64,000 nucleotides of DNA. Origin: Niabella pedocola (GTDB lineage Bacteria > Bacteroidota > Bacteroidia > Chitinophagales > Chitinophagaceae). The stretch is taken from positions 2,790,001 through 2,854,000 of the forward strand of contig NZ_JAJNEC010000005.1 in NCBI RefSeq assembly GCF_021044425.1, in the 5' to 3' direction. The translations under genes and the position numbers were made by a program. Numbering within the stretch: position 1 is the stretch's first letter; each line of letters opens with the position of its first letter. Under the pieces are notes generated by a model, which had not been told where the DNA came from, searched no databases, and saw only the letters and a program-made list of their open reading frames with translations. Below are positions 51,955 to 60,001 of this stretch, in pieces.

Positions 51955-52473
51955 TTAAAATATTAAATCTTGTTCGTTTTGTAATTGTAGGCCCCGGCTA
52001 AAAATAACGGCCATAAAATAAGCAAAGATGCCCAACACCCAATGCAATACCGTAAGAATCACAATGGTGCTCACTTCATAATGATCTGCCAGGTGCCGTA
52101 TAAGGAAGGGAAGCGGCGCCAGGAAATTGAGCAGGTAAAAAACTTTCAGCCGCTGTACGCCCTTTCGGGTAAAGAGTTTTTGCTCCCGGAACGTCTTAAA
52201 AATATTGCCAAGCATCCAGAAGAAAACGCCGTATAAACCGATAAACGCAATCATCTCAAAAATATAGATGAACCGGTACTCATCCCCTATTAAAAAATTA
52301 GTGGATGTAAACGGGTAATGCAGGGCAAAACGTTGTCCGCCATCCAGTGGGTGTACCATTTGATTGCTGAAAAGAAAGCAAACGATGATGTACAGCGCAG
52401 TAGCCAGGTAAGGAACCGCCAAAAGACGGGACAGATACAACAGAGCCGTAGCAATAACGCGAACCTTTTGCAT
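51955..52473 (-). CDS. DUF2975-family membrane protein
   Basis: 172 residues from the ATG at 52473 (MQKVRVIATALLYLSRLL); the frame extends upstream to 52557. Four hydrophobic helices and the IFKTFREQKLFTRKGVQRLK loop match DUF2975. The function is unknown; it is coupled to the XRE regulator. Confidence 0.82.
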   Translation of the reverse strand: MQKVRVIATALLYLSRLLAVPYLATALYIIVCFLFSNQMVHPLDGGQRFALHYPFTSTNFLIGDEYRFIYIFEMIAFIGLYGVFFWMLGNIFKTFREQKLFTRKGVQRLKVFYLLNFLAPLPFLIRHLADHYEVSTIVILTVLHWVLGIFAYFMAVIFSRGLQLQNEQDLIF

Positions 52474-52683
52474 TTGGAGAATTTCTGTAAAGGTATAAGT
52501 AATTATCGTAAAACAATAATTAATTTCTTTTTTGCTTAATTTTTTCACCAGGTGCATGTCTTCCGGCAGAATGGGGGATCCGGCGCCCGTTTTTTAGCAA
52601 TTCACCGGCAAAGGCGCTTTGTTCGCCGTCGCGGTACCGCTTTTTCTAAGGAGTTTTTGTATTTTAGCTTAGATTTATTGAAT

Positions 52684-53394
52684 ATGGACACAAAGCCTGG
52701 TAAGACGAGCTTCGGAATTCTCCGGAATATTAGAAGACTGATTTTTGAAGATGAACATGTAGAAACTACAGGAACTCCCGAGCCTGCTCCTGTTACACCT
52801 GTAAAAAAACCGGAACCTGTGGCCGTTACACCCGTTGTGCCGGTTTATGTGCAGCCGGTGCATACGGAAACCGCACAGGATACCGATCTTAAAGAAATGA
52901 AAGGGAAAGTGCTGGACCTGCTGGAAAAGCTGAACGAAGACGGCATCGATTTTTTTGAAGTGTGGAACGCTGCTGCGGATATGGGCACCATCGACGCTAC
53001 CTCTATTAAAGCGGCCTTTACCTCGTTAAAATATGTAGACAAATCGCTCACGAAAGAGAAGCTGCTGAAAACCGGCCGCAACTATGCCGCACGGATACAG
53101 GAGGTGATTGCCCAGGATGTGGCACAAAAGGAAAACCAGAAACAGGGCATTCAAAACAACCTGGTGCGGGAAAAACAATCCCTTGAAAAGGAGATACAGG
53201 ACCTGAAGACAAAAATTGCAGACCTGCAGCAGCAGCTTTCTGCCAAGGAGCAATCCTATAAAACGCTGGACGGTTCTTATGATAGCCAGCTTACAGACAT
53301 CGACCAAAAGATCCGCACCGGTAAGGCAGCGGTAACCGAAGTGGTGGGCGATATTGAAAAAGCGCTTTCGATTATTGAACAAAACATAAACTAA
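52684..53394 (+). CDS. Cytosolic coiled-coil protein, first gene of a three-gene module
   Basis: 236 residues from the ATG at 52684. There is no signal peptide or membrane helix. An N-terminal acidic/proline-rich segment (residues about 20-60) is followed by a long helical part whose second half, from about residue 130, is coiled-coil (KQSLEKEIQDLKTKIADLQQ). I do not recognise the family. The next gene starts 3 bases later, so the two are translationally close and likely function together. Confidence 0.75.
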   Translation: MDTKPGKTSFGILRNIRRLIFEDEHVETTGTPEPAPVTPVKKPEPVAVTPVVPVYVQPVHTETAQDTDLKEMKGKVLDLLEKLNEDGIDFFEVWNAAADMGTIDATSIKAAFTSLKYVDKSLTKEKLLKTGRNYAARIQEVIAQDVAQKENQKQGIQNNLVREKQSLEKEIQDLKTKIADLQQQLSAKEQSYKTLDGSYDSQLTDIDQKIRTGKAAVTEVVGDIEKALSIIEQNIN

Positions 53395-53397
53395 AAA

Positions 53398-54513
53398 TTG
53401 ACAATGGCAGAAAAATCTCAGGTAATCAACATCCCGGCAGAAATAAAAAGTCAGTTACCTATTTTTCAGGTACTGGGCGATAAACTGCCGGCACAGGTAA
53501 TGACACCGGAAGGCAAAAAAACGATCTCCGCTATTTTTTTCTGGGCCCTGGTTATTGGCGGTGCGTTTGCATTTTTTAAGTACCTGCCGGTATTGCTGGA
53601 ATATGCCCAGAAGAGCGTGTTGCTCGTAATTTTTGGTATCGTGCTCGTGTCCCTGTTATTGCTGGCACCCAAAATCGTTTCCCTGCTGCATCGCCTGGGA
53701 ACCGTGCTGTTGTTTAAGGGAGAAAAAGAGATCATCCGCAGGAACCCGATTGAAACCCTGCAGTTGCTGGAGCGGGATGCAAAGGATACATTAAAGCGTG
53801 TAAAGAATAAGATCGCCAATGTAGATGGTGTGCGTATCGATATGATCACCAGCGGGGAAAATGCACAAAAAACAGCCGAGGAAAAATACCAGTATGCACG
53901 GCGCTTTACCACCGAAGCAGGTAACCTGGAGGAAAAAGCCAAACAGGCGGCTTCCGGCGGCAATAATGAAAAAGCCAATGAATTTACACGGGATGCCAAG
54001 GAAACCCGTACCAAGGCCTTCCTGCTGGGCAAGGAAGGAGAGGCAGAAGAGCAAAATGCCCGCAGCTATGCACAATATGCCAACCAGTTCAGCAAAGTGC
54101 TGGAGGTATTAAAGGATAACGAGAGTGCCGCGCGCATCTATGTAAGCACGCTCAACAGCAGCATCTCCATCATTGCCAAAAAACTGGAGGCCACCCAAAA
54201 AATGAAAAGTGCCACCGAAGGGCTGGCCGATGTATTTAACATTAAGGATGGCTGGGCCTTCCAGGAAGCCATGAATGCCGCTACGGGCGCTATCAGCCAG
54301 AACATTGCCTCCATCCGTTCCAACCTCGATTTCCTGGATCAGAACAACAACATTACCGTAGGTGGCACACCTTCTCAAAGCGAGCTGGAAGCCTTTATTA
54401 AGAAGGTGGACGAGCGCAATCTCAAAGTGCTCAATGTAACTGAAATGTCCAGTGCCAGTTACGAACTGAAACCGGAAGAAAAAGTAGACAGAGGCTTTTC
54501 ATTGCTGGATTAA
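53398..54513 (+). CDS. PspA-like coiled-coil membrane protein
   Basis: 371 residues. Two membrane helices lie at about 43-60 and 68-88, followed by a charged helical region resembling PspA/IM30 (NPIETLQLLERDAKDTLKRV and a long Glu/Lys-rich coiled coil). The two helices would put both ends in the cytosol. The resemblance to PspA is by pattern, not proven. PspA proteins protect or remodel membranes under stress. It lies in the middle of the module, between the coiled-coil protein and the actin-fold protein. Confidence 0.65.
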   Translation: MTMAEKSQVINIPAEIKSQLPIFQVLGDKLPAQVMTPEGKKTISAIFFWALVIGGAFAFFKYLPVLLEYAQKSVLLVIFGIVLVSLLLLAPKIVSLLHRLGTVLLFKGEKEIIRRNPIETLQLLERDAKDTLKRVKNKIANVDGVRIDMITSGENAQKTAEEKYQYARRFTTEAGNLEEKAKQAASGGNNEKANEFTRDAKETRTKAFLLGKEGEAEEQNARSYAQYANQFSKVLEVLKDNESAARIYVSTLNSSISIIAKKLEATQKMKSATEGLADVFNIKDGWAFQEAMNAATGAISQNIASIRSNLDFLDQNNNITVGGTPSQSELEAFIKKVDERNLKVLNVTEMSSASYELKPEEKVDRGFSLLD

Positions 54514-54540
54514 TCAAACAACAAAACACAGACACATACT

Positions 54541-55560
54541 ATGGAACAAAGATCAACCTGGTCGCGGTTACGCTGGCCGATTAAGGCGTTTATTATTGCC
54601 ATTCCTATTTTCCTGCTTGGCTATTGGGGTTATAAAAGCGGCGTATTTAACAGCCATGATGATGTAAAAACCGAGGCAACCACCACCACTACTACCGGCA
54701 GCGACGAAGGTCCGAAACCTTCAGAAGCAAAAACAAAGACAACAGCCTCCGGCAGAACCTTTAACTATGAGCCGGAAAAACCCGTAAACGGCGAGCTGAA
54801 AGGCGTGGTAGAAGTAGGCGCTTCCGGGTTTAATTCATTTATCATCAACATGGATGCGGAAAAACGCTGGGAGATCGTTTCCAAAGATTTTGGTCAGTCC
54901 TTTGCCTATGAGGGAATGGCTACCACGGAAGATATCCGTGCGGGTTTGAAGAAATACATCGGAGATATGTTTGATAAAGGCGTACGCTCCAAAAACGTAC
55001 ATTTTGTGATCAGCTCCGGCGCGCAAAAAGAGCCCAAAACGGCCATCATTGCTTCTGAGCTGAAGAAGATGGGCTACGTGGTAAACCTGGTTACGCCAGA
55101 CCAGGAGGGAAAGCTGGCGCTGAAATCCGTGCTGCCTGCGGCTTACAGGGATAATTCTTTTGTAACGGATATTGGCTCAGGAAATACAAAAATTTCCTGG
55201 GTGAACGCGGGCGACAATGTACAGGCTGTAGAAACTCCGGGAGCCAAGTATTATGAAAAAGGATTGAAAGACGATGCCGTATACGGTGAAGTAAAAACCG
55301 CGGCGGCAAAGATTCCTTCCGGTAAACGCGAGGTATGCTTTATACTGGGCGGTGTGCCTTTTGAGCTGGCCAAGGAGATCCGCAATGGCGAAGAGCGGTA
55401 TACCGTATTAAACGACCCGGATACCTATAAATCCGACAAGATAAAAACCAAGAGCGGTGTAAATATTTACAAAGCCATTAAGGATGCTACCAATTGCGAC
55501 ACCTTTGTGTTTGACTGGGATGCTAACTTTACTATTGGCTTTTTGCTGTCGTTGAAATAA
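54541..55560 (+). CDS. Membrane-anchored actin/Ppx-fold (ASKHA-like) protein
   Basis: 339 residues. One membrane helix (about 13-33) is followed by a Thr/Ser/Lys-rich linker (to about 75). The domain after it carries phosphate-1-like VVEVGASGFNSFII, phosphate-2-like VTDIGSGNTKISW and adenosine-like CFILGGVPFELAKE segments of the Ppx/GppA-actin superfamily. The phosphate-1 loop has Glu in place of the usual Asp, so activity is uncertain. A terminator follows. Confidence 0.65.
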   Translation: MEQRSTWSRLRWPIKAFIIAIPIFLLGYWGYKSGVFNSHDDVKTEATTTTTTGSDEGPKPSEAKTKTTASGRTFNYEPEKPVNGELKGVVEVGASGFNSFIINMDAEKRWEIVSKDFGQSFAYEGMATTEDIRAGLKKYIGDMFDKGVRSKNVHFVISSGAQKEPKTAIIASELKKMGYVVNLVTPDQEGKLALKSVLPAAYRDNSFVTDIGSGNTKISWVNAGDNVQAVETPGAKYYEKGLKDDAVYGEVKTAAAKIPSGKREVCFILGGVPFELAKEIRNGEERYTVLNDPDTYKSDKIKTKSGVNIYKAIKDATNCDTFVFDWDANFTIGFLLSLK

Positions 55561-55578
55561 GATACAGCAATGCAAATA

Positions 55579-55612
55579 AAAGGTCTGGTTACAGCGGTAG
55601 CCAGACCTTTTT
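55579..55612 (+). terminator. Rho-independent terminator of the three-gene module
   Basis: A 10-bp outer stem (55579-55588 with 55601-55610), one T-G pair, then a 3-bp inner stem around AGCG. A T run overlaps the 3' arm to 55612. Confidence 0.9.
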
Positions 55613-56213
55613 GTGTATTAGGGTGTTATGTCTCCCTGAGTTTTTGATTTACGTTGTAAAATCAATGTGCCTATGACATCATATTCTTTCGTCACCCTGA
55701 CCGCAGCGAAGCAGAGCGGAAGGGTCTCTTAATGCCCGGGCAGTCTGACATCACAGGGATGCCTCGGCTCCACTTCGTTGCACTCGGCATGACGAAAGTA
55801 TAATTGGCTTTCAATGTATAATGGAATCTGCAGAGCCGAAGGGCCTCAACGGCTGGTGACTATATGCAGCGGGGACTGGCGGGACAAGCGGGACCGTTTT
55901 TCTCAGCAGGGTCTCTCGCGGAGGACCCTGCGTTTTTGGAGCCGCTGCTATCACTTTTTTTGGATGTCATCCTGAGTTGTCCATTTGCGTAGCAAAATCA
56001 ATGAAGCCATGACAAATCTGTTTTGGGTCATCCTGAACTTGTTTCAGGATCTGCCTAAATCATGCATAGATGCCGAAACAAGTTCGGCATGACTAAAGTA
56101 TAATTGATTTCCAATGCGTAAGCAATCTGTCATTGGCAACTTGTTTCAGAATCTGCATGATTAAAGTATAACTGAAAGCAGGCGGGTCATCGCGTTATTA
56201 TTGTTGCGGTCAT
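55613..56213. repeat. Repeat-rich intergenic stretch
   Basis: No gene is supported. It contains two diverged copies of a composite element (starting near 55630 and 55966). Each has a CCTGAGTT-type start, AAAATCAATG, and a CATGACnAAAGTATAATTG segment at its end (55788-55806 and 56088-56106, plus a third at 56156-56174). Palindromes such as TCCTGAA-CTTG-TTTCAGGA and TGCCGAA-ACAAG-TTCGGCA lie between them. These resemble dispersed palindromic repeats of Bacteroidota intergenic regions. Confidence 0.65.
55902..55932. repeat. 31-base palindromic element, copy A
   Basis: The 31-base element holds an 8-bp stem, GCAGGGTC with GACCCTGC, plus an inner CTC/GAG pairing. Five T's precede it. It differs from copies B and C at one base. 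Confidence 0.75.
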
Positions 56214-56244
56214 AAAAAAGGCCGGCGAGGTCACGCCGGCCTTT
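56214..56244 (-). terminator. Minus-strand terminator downstream of the duplicated gene end
   Basis: An 11-bp stem, AAAGGCCGGCG (56217-56227) with CGCCGGCCTTT (56234-56244), has a 6-base loop. On the minus strand it ends in a T run. It probably served the original gene before the tandem duplication. Confidence 0.75.
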
Positions 56245-56270
56245 AATGTACAACCCTGCAGCCTCTTTTT

Positions 56271-56301
56271 CTCAGCAGGGTCTCTCGCAGAGGACCCTGC
56301 G
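56271..56301. repeat. 31-base palindromic element, copy B
   Basis: Identical to copy C, which lies 218 bases downstream as part of the tandem duplication. Five T's precede the element. Confidence 0.8.
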
Positions 56302-56315
56302 TCTTGCGCAATGCC

Positions 56316-56482
56316 TTAAAACCGGAATGCCAGTTTTGCCGAGCGGCTGCCCATATCAAAAGACATGCGGTCTGTATATTTTCTCACCCGGTTGTTGCCG
56401 ATGGCCCACATGGTGATACCCCCGCCCAGGGCCATAATACCACCCACAATACCCATAGCGCCTACCACCACTTTTGCTTCCC
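56316..56482 (-). pseudogene. Duplicated 3' end of the gene at 56534-57010
   Basis: This copy of the last 55 or so codons lies 218 bases from the intact gene end and keeps the TAA stop at 56316-56318. It has no start; upstream it runs into the 31-base element. Several base changes from the intact gene show that the duplication is not recent. Confidence 0.8.
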
Positions 56483-56488
56483 CTTTTT

Positions 56489-56519
56489 CTCAGCAGGGTC
56501 TCTCGCAGAGGACCCTGCG
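56489..56519. repeat. 31-base palindromic element, copy C
   Basis: It lies directly after the intact gene's stop and is identical to copy B. Confidence 0.8.
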
Positions 56520-56533
56520 TCTTGCGCAATGCC

Positions 56534-57010
56534 TTAAAACCGGAATGCCAGTTTTGCCGAGCGGCCGCCCATATCAAAAGACATGCGGTTTGTATATTTT
56601 TTCACCCGGTTGTTGCCGATAGCCCACATGGTAATACCCCCGCCCAGGGCCATAATACCCCCGGCAATACCCATTACGCCCACTACCACTTTTGCTTCTC
56701 CCGGGCTATCCGAGTAATAATCGTACCCGTTGTTCGACTGGTTATCGCCTACAGCCACCAGCGCAATACCGCCGGCAATACAGGCAATACCTCCGCTGGT
56801 TAATATGATCCCCGATCTCCGGAGCCGTTGCCAGTCTTCAATCGTTTTGGTCGCACGAGCGGCGGCCGCATCTCCAGACCGGAATATTGTTTTCGATTGC
56901 GGGTCTTTCAAAAGAAGGGTAGATGCGTTAACCGTTGTTTTTGCCAGGTCGTTTTGAGCACCGGCGGTAACAGCAGCACCCATCACCATAAGCAATAGTA
57001 GTTTTTTCAT
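56534..57010 (-). CDS. Secreted glycine-rich hypothetical protein
   Basis: 158 residues. A signal peptide (MKKLLLLMVMGAAVTAGAQ) is followed by a hydrophilic segment, then two Gly/Ala/Ile-rich hydrophobic stretches (GGIACIAGGIALVAVG and VVVGVMGIAGGIMALGGGIT), which may be membrane helices with glycine-zipper packing. The tail ends RSAKLAFRF. No family recognised. Its 3' end is tandemly duplicated downstream. Confidence 0.72.
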   Translation of the reverse strand: MKKLLLLMVMGAAVTAGAQNDLAKTTVNASTLLLKDPQSKTIFRSGDAAAARATKTIEDWQRLRRSGIILTSGGIACIAGGIALVAVGDNQSNNGYDYYSDSPGEAKVVVGVMGIAGGIMALGGGITMWAIGNNRVKKYTNRMSFDMGGRSAKLAFRF

Positions 57011-57179
57011 GTTTCATGTTTTTTTGATAAAGATATCGTCAAACGAATATAATTGTTTTGACTTCATGATGGTGAAAGATTCTGTTAAAAGCCTTCGCGG
57101 GATGTGCAGTAAGATCTGCCTCTGTATTGGCGAGGGGCGCCGTTCCGTGCCATACTAAGTATCAGTAGTGCTTGCGGCT

Positions 57180-58187
57180 TTATGGCATCCTGTTTTTTAT
57201 TGCCTGTTCTAATTTCTTTATTTCCTCGAGGTCTGCTGCATCGGCCTGCAGCGCGTCATTGGTTTTTCGTTTGGCATCAAATTGTTCATATACGTCTTCA
57301 ATCATTTTTTCCATTTGAGCATTACTAATGCTGCCTTTGTGGGCCAGCACCGGCTTATCATTGAGCTGTAAAATTTTGTCTACATTTTCCTTCCAAAAAT
57401 CCATGGTAATATCCTGTCTGTTTTTGGCCCGCAATTCGGCAGTTTCTAAAAACACAACTACAAAACGGTTCAGACTATCTATTTCGTCTTCCAATAAATA
57501 GTTTTTTGCAATAAAAATATCCTGCTTTCTTACAATTGTGCCTTTCCAGCTGGTAAGCGCCATGTTGGGATCGTTGGCGTTGGCGCGACTTATAATGATT
57601 TCGGCGGCTGTTTTGCCCGTAATAGCAAAAAGCAATTTGTTTTGGGTTTCTGCAAAAAACATTTGGGTAGCTTTATCGGTGGAATCATAGTCGCTGCTTA
57701 ACGAAAATAAATCCTTTACCTTTTGATAGAAGCGTTTTTCCGAGGCCCTAACGTCCCGGATACGGGCCAACAGCTCATCAAAGTAATCCGGCCGGCCATC
57801 GGGATTTTTTAGCCGTTCGTCATCCATCACAAAACCCTTAATCAGGTATTCTTTCAAATGACGGTTTGCCCATTGCCGGAACTGTGTACCTCTTTTGCTC
57901 CGTACCCTAAAGCCAATGGCAAGAATCATATCTAAACTATAAAAAGTTACCCTGTAGTCTTTACCATCAGCGGCAGTAGTTAAGTATTCCTTAATAACTG
58001 AATTTTCATTTAATTCTCTATCTTTCAGTATATTAGATATGTGCATGCTGATATTAGGGACGGAGGTGTCAAAAAGTTCCGCCAGCTGTTGCTGGTTCAT
58101 CCAAACAGAGCCGTCTTTAGCGTATAAGGAAACGGAAGTTTTACCATCCTGTGTCTTATAAATGATAATGTTTTGCTCTTCTTTCAT
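57180..58187 (-). CDS. RhuM-family protein
   Basis: 335 residues. The N-terminal DNA-binding-like region WMNQQQLAELFDTSVPNISM and the core TFYSLDMILAIGFRVRSKRG match the RhuM (virulence protein RhuM/cell-filamentation-linked) family. A C-terminal helical segment follows. The role of the family is not settled; members are common in genomic islands next to restriction systems. Here it is next to a dinD remnant. Confidence 0.88.
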   Translation of the reverse strand: MKEEQNIIIYKTQDGKTSVSLYAKDGSVWMNQQQLAELFDTSVPNISMHISNILKDRELNENSVIKEYLTTAADGKDYRVTFYSLDMILAIGFRVRSKRGTQFRQWANRHLKEYLIKGFVMDDERLKNPDGRPDYFDELLARIRDVRASEKRFYQKVKDLFSLSSDYDSTDKATQMFFAETQNKLLFAITGKTAAEIIISRANANDPNMALTSWKGTIVRKQDIFIAKNYLLEDEIDSLNRFVVVFLETAELRAKNRQDITMDFWKENVDKILQLNDKPVLAHKGSISNAQMEKMIEDVYEQFDAKRKTNDALQADAADLEEIKKLEQAIKNRMP

Positions 58188-58263
58188 GTCAAAAATAGGA
58201 TAAGACTAAACGTTGATTGTTGCAAAGTTGCTGCAATTAAACATTACAATGATAAACAGATTT

Positions 58264-58386
58264 TCACCAGAAGTTATAACCCAAGAACGGCTTCAACTCC
58301 CGGGCGCTCCAGCATTCCACCCCTTTTACTTCATAGCAGGCGGCTTCAAATTTGTGTAATCCTCCGGTGATCAGTTCTTTTTTCAT
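58264..58386 (-). pseudogene. dinD: dinD N-terminal remnant
   Basis: The minus-strand ATG at 58386 opens a 40-codon frame that begins MKKELITGGLHKFEAA and continues with VECWSARELKPFLGY. This matches the start of DinD-type (DNA-damage-inducible protein D) proteins. It then stops at TGA where the family would go on for another 200 or more residues. So only the N-terminal end of a Bro-N/DinD-like gene remains. Confidence 0.7.
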
Positions 58387-58387
58387 G

Positions 58388-58708
58388 GTTGCATATTTTT
58401 TATAAAGTTAAAGGTGTTTTTAATGTAATGAAGCATTCGAATATACATGGGCATAGCCTTGTTATTACAAACTTCTTTTGCGGTGAGCTTTCAAACGAAA
58501 GGACCGCCAGGATTTCGCGAAGTGCGCCAGGATGTTCAACCGCTGGAGTCCGTCATAGCGATCGTTGCGGATCCATAGCGGACTTTGCGTTAAAAAAGGA
58601 ATACAAAAATGTTGTGCATCCAGGAAAGGATAGATTTTTGCGAATAAGCGCACTATTGTTGCGTTTGGGTAAAATGCTTCGTTTTATTTGGAAAGCAAAA
58701 CAAATTTC
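58388..58708. other. Gene-free stretch
   Basis: About 320 bases with no supported gene. Open frames of 60-107 codons on both strands do not resemble proteins. Confidence 0.5.
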
Positions 58709-59224
58709 ATGAGAATCATTGTATCCATTGCCTGCCTGCTAACGGTTATTGCAGCCTGTAAAAAAGACAACGACCAAAAGAAGGGCTACACTTTTACCAC
58801 CGCCTTTAAAAACGAACTTCCGGTACCGGTGGAGATCAGGAGAGGGGTAATATGGCACAGAGGCCTCGATAAATCTGATACACTGGTCTACCAGGATACC
58901 CTTAAAATAGCCGCCGCCGGTGTGTACGAGCAGGATCAGTTTATTTGCACCGAAAATTGCAATCCTATGCGGGTTCAATATACCAGCGTAGTGACAGTAT
59001 ATCCTATTGCGAAAATCCTCATTCAGGGTAAAGAGCGTATGGATACCGCCTGCAATACGAAGGCCCTTATTTTAAAAGACCCGTTTTTCAAATGCGAAGA
59101 TGCTGCCACCGGCACCCCTAATATTTATAATTACCGCCAGTATAAGGAAACAAAAGATGTGCAGGGAAATATTATCCGCAGGGAATATGTATTTGATGCG
59201 GAGGACCAGGCAACCGTAAAGTAA
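58709..59224 (+). CDS. Small lipoprotein of unknown function
   Basis: 171 residues from the ATG at 58709. A signal ending in TVIAAC (Cys17) marks a lipoprotein. The mature part has no recognised domain; the C-terminus (NYRQYKETKDVQGNIIRREY) is beta-like. It begins a plus-strand run of unassigned genes. Confidence 0.65.
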   Translation: MRIIVSIACLLTVIAACKKDNDQKKGYTFTTAFKNELPVPVEIRRGVIWHRGLDKSDTLVYQDTLKIAAAGVYEQDQFICTENCNPMRVQYTSVVTVYPIAKILIQGKERMDTACNTKALILKDPFFKCEDAATGTPNIYNYRQYKETKDVQGNIIRREYVFDAEDQATVK

Positions 59225-59400
59225 ATACAACCCCTTTTATCCTTGATGCACAGGCCCGGGGGGCTGTGTGTATTATGATAAAGGGGGTTTGGCTATTGTG
59301 CAGATTATGTAGGACCTGTTGCAAAAATGCAACTGATTCCAGGAATAGATCTATTTTTACAGAAACGGAAGCATTTATAACACCAATGAAATAATATAGT

Positions 59401-59982
59401 ATGCTAAAACACCTGCTGCTTATCATCATCACGACCATGTCGATCAGTACCACCCAGGCGCAAACAGCTTCGCCAAAGTACCGGCTACTCGTTTACGGAT
59501 TGCCCAATTTTTCGCGGCAGAATGCCGAAGATGTTATTGCCCATAAATGGGGTATTGAATTTTACCCCGTTGGGGATTGCACTACACCGCAGGAAATTGC
59601 TGATAGTGCGGAAAAACACAATACAGCGGTTAAAGCGCTGATCGCTAAAAAATATGGCCGGCAATGGAATAAGCGGTTTGATGAAGAAGTGAATGCAGAG
59701 TTTGCCCGGCAGCGGCAAATAATTGAATGGATAGAGTCATTGGATTATGTAAAGAAAAAGAAGGCTGAAATGGAAGCCAATGAAGAGATCTTTTTTAACC
59801 TGCTCACCCCCATCCCTCATACCTATAAATACGACGTACAAATAAGGGGATGGGAAAAACACAATGATGATGACGTCTTTTACCGGTTTTACCGTTTTGA
59901 GGTAGATTACAAGAACCGGCGGGTTAAACTAGTCAGCGATAAAAAGGAAAAACAGGACGATAAACGGTATATTGATGGATGA
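59401..59982 (+). CDS. Secreted hypothetical protein
   Basis: 193 residues with a signal peptide (MLKHLLLIIITTMSISTTQA). The mature region is mostly helical and charged (LIAKKYGRQWNKRFDEEVNA), followed by a beta-rich end. No family recognised. The next gene's signal-peptide ATG lies 20 bases after this stop. Confidence 0.65.
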   Translation: MLKHLLLIIITTMSISTTQAQTASPKYRLLVYGLPNFSRQNAEDVIAHKWGIEFYPVGDCTTPQEIADSAEKHNTAVKALIAKKYGRQWNKRFDEEVNAEFARQRQIIEWIESLDYVKKKKAEMEANEEIFFNLLTPIPHTYKYDVQIRGWEKHNDDDVFYRFYRFEVDYKNRRVKLVSDKKEKQDDKRYIDG

Positions 59983-60001
59983 GAAAAATGAATGCATTCA
60001 T

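Noticed and set aside
55628..56519. CRISPR array
   Set aside because: The repeats here are palindromic, unevenly spaced and diverged, without uniform spacers or cas genes.
56356..56577. 73-codon minus-strand frame across the duplication junction
   Set aside because: It reads the duplicated gene end in the wrong frame; the product would be an artefact of the junction.
58389..58712. 107-codon plus-strand frame
   Set aside because: No resemblance to a protein family; it overlaps the start of the lipoprotein gene in another frame.
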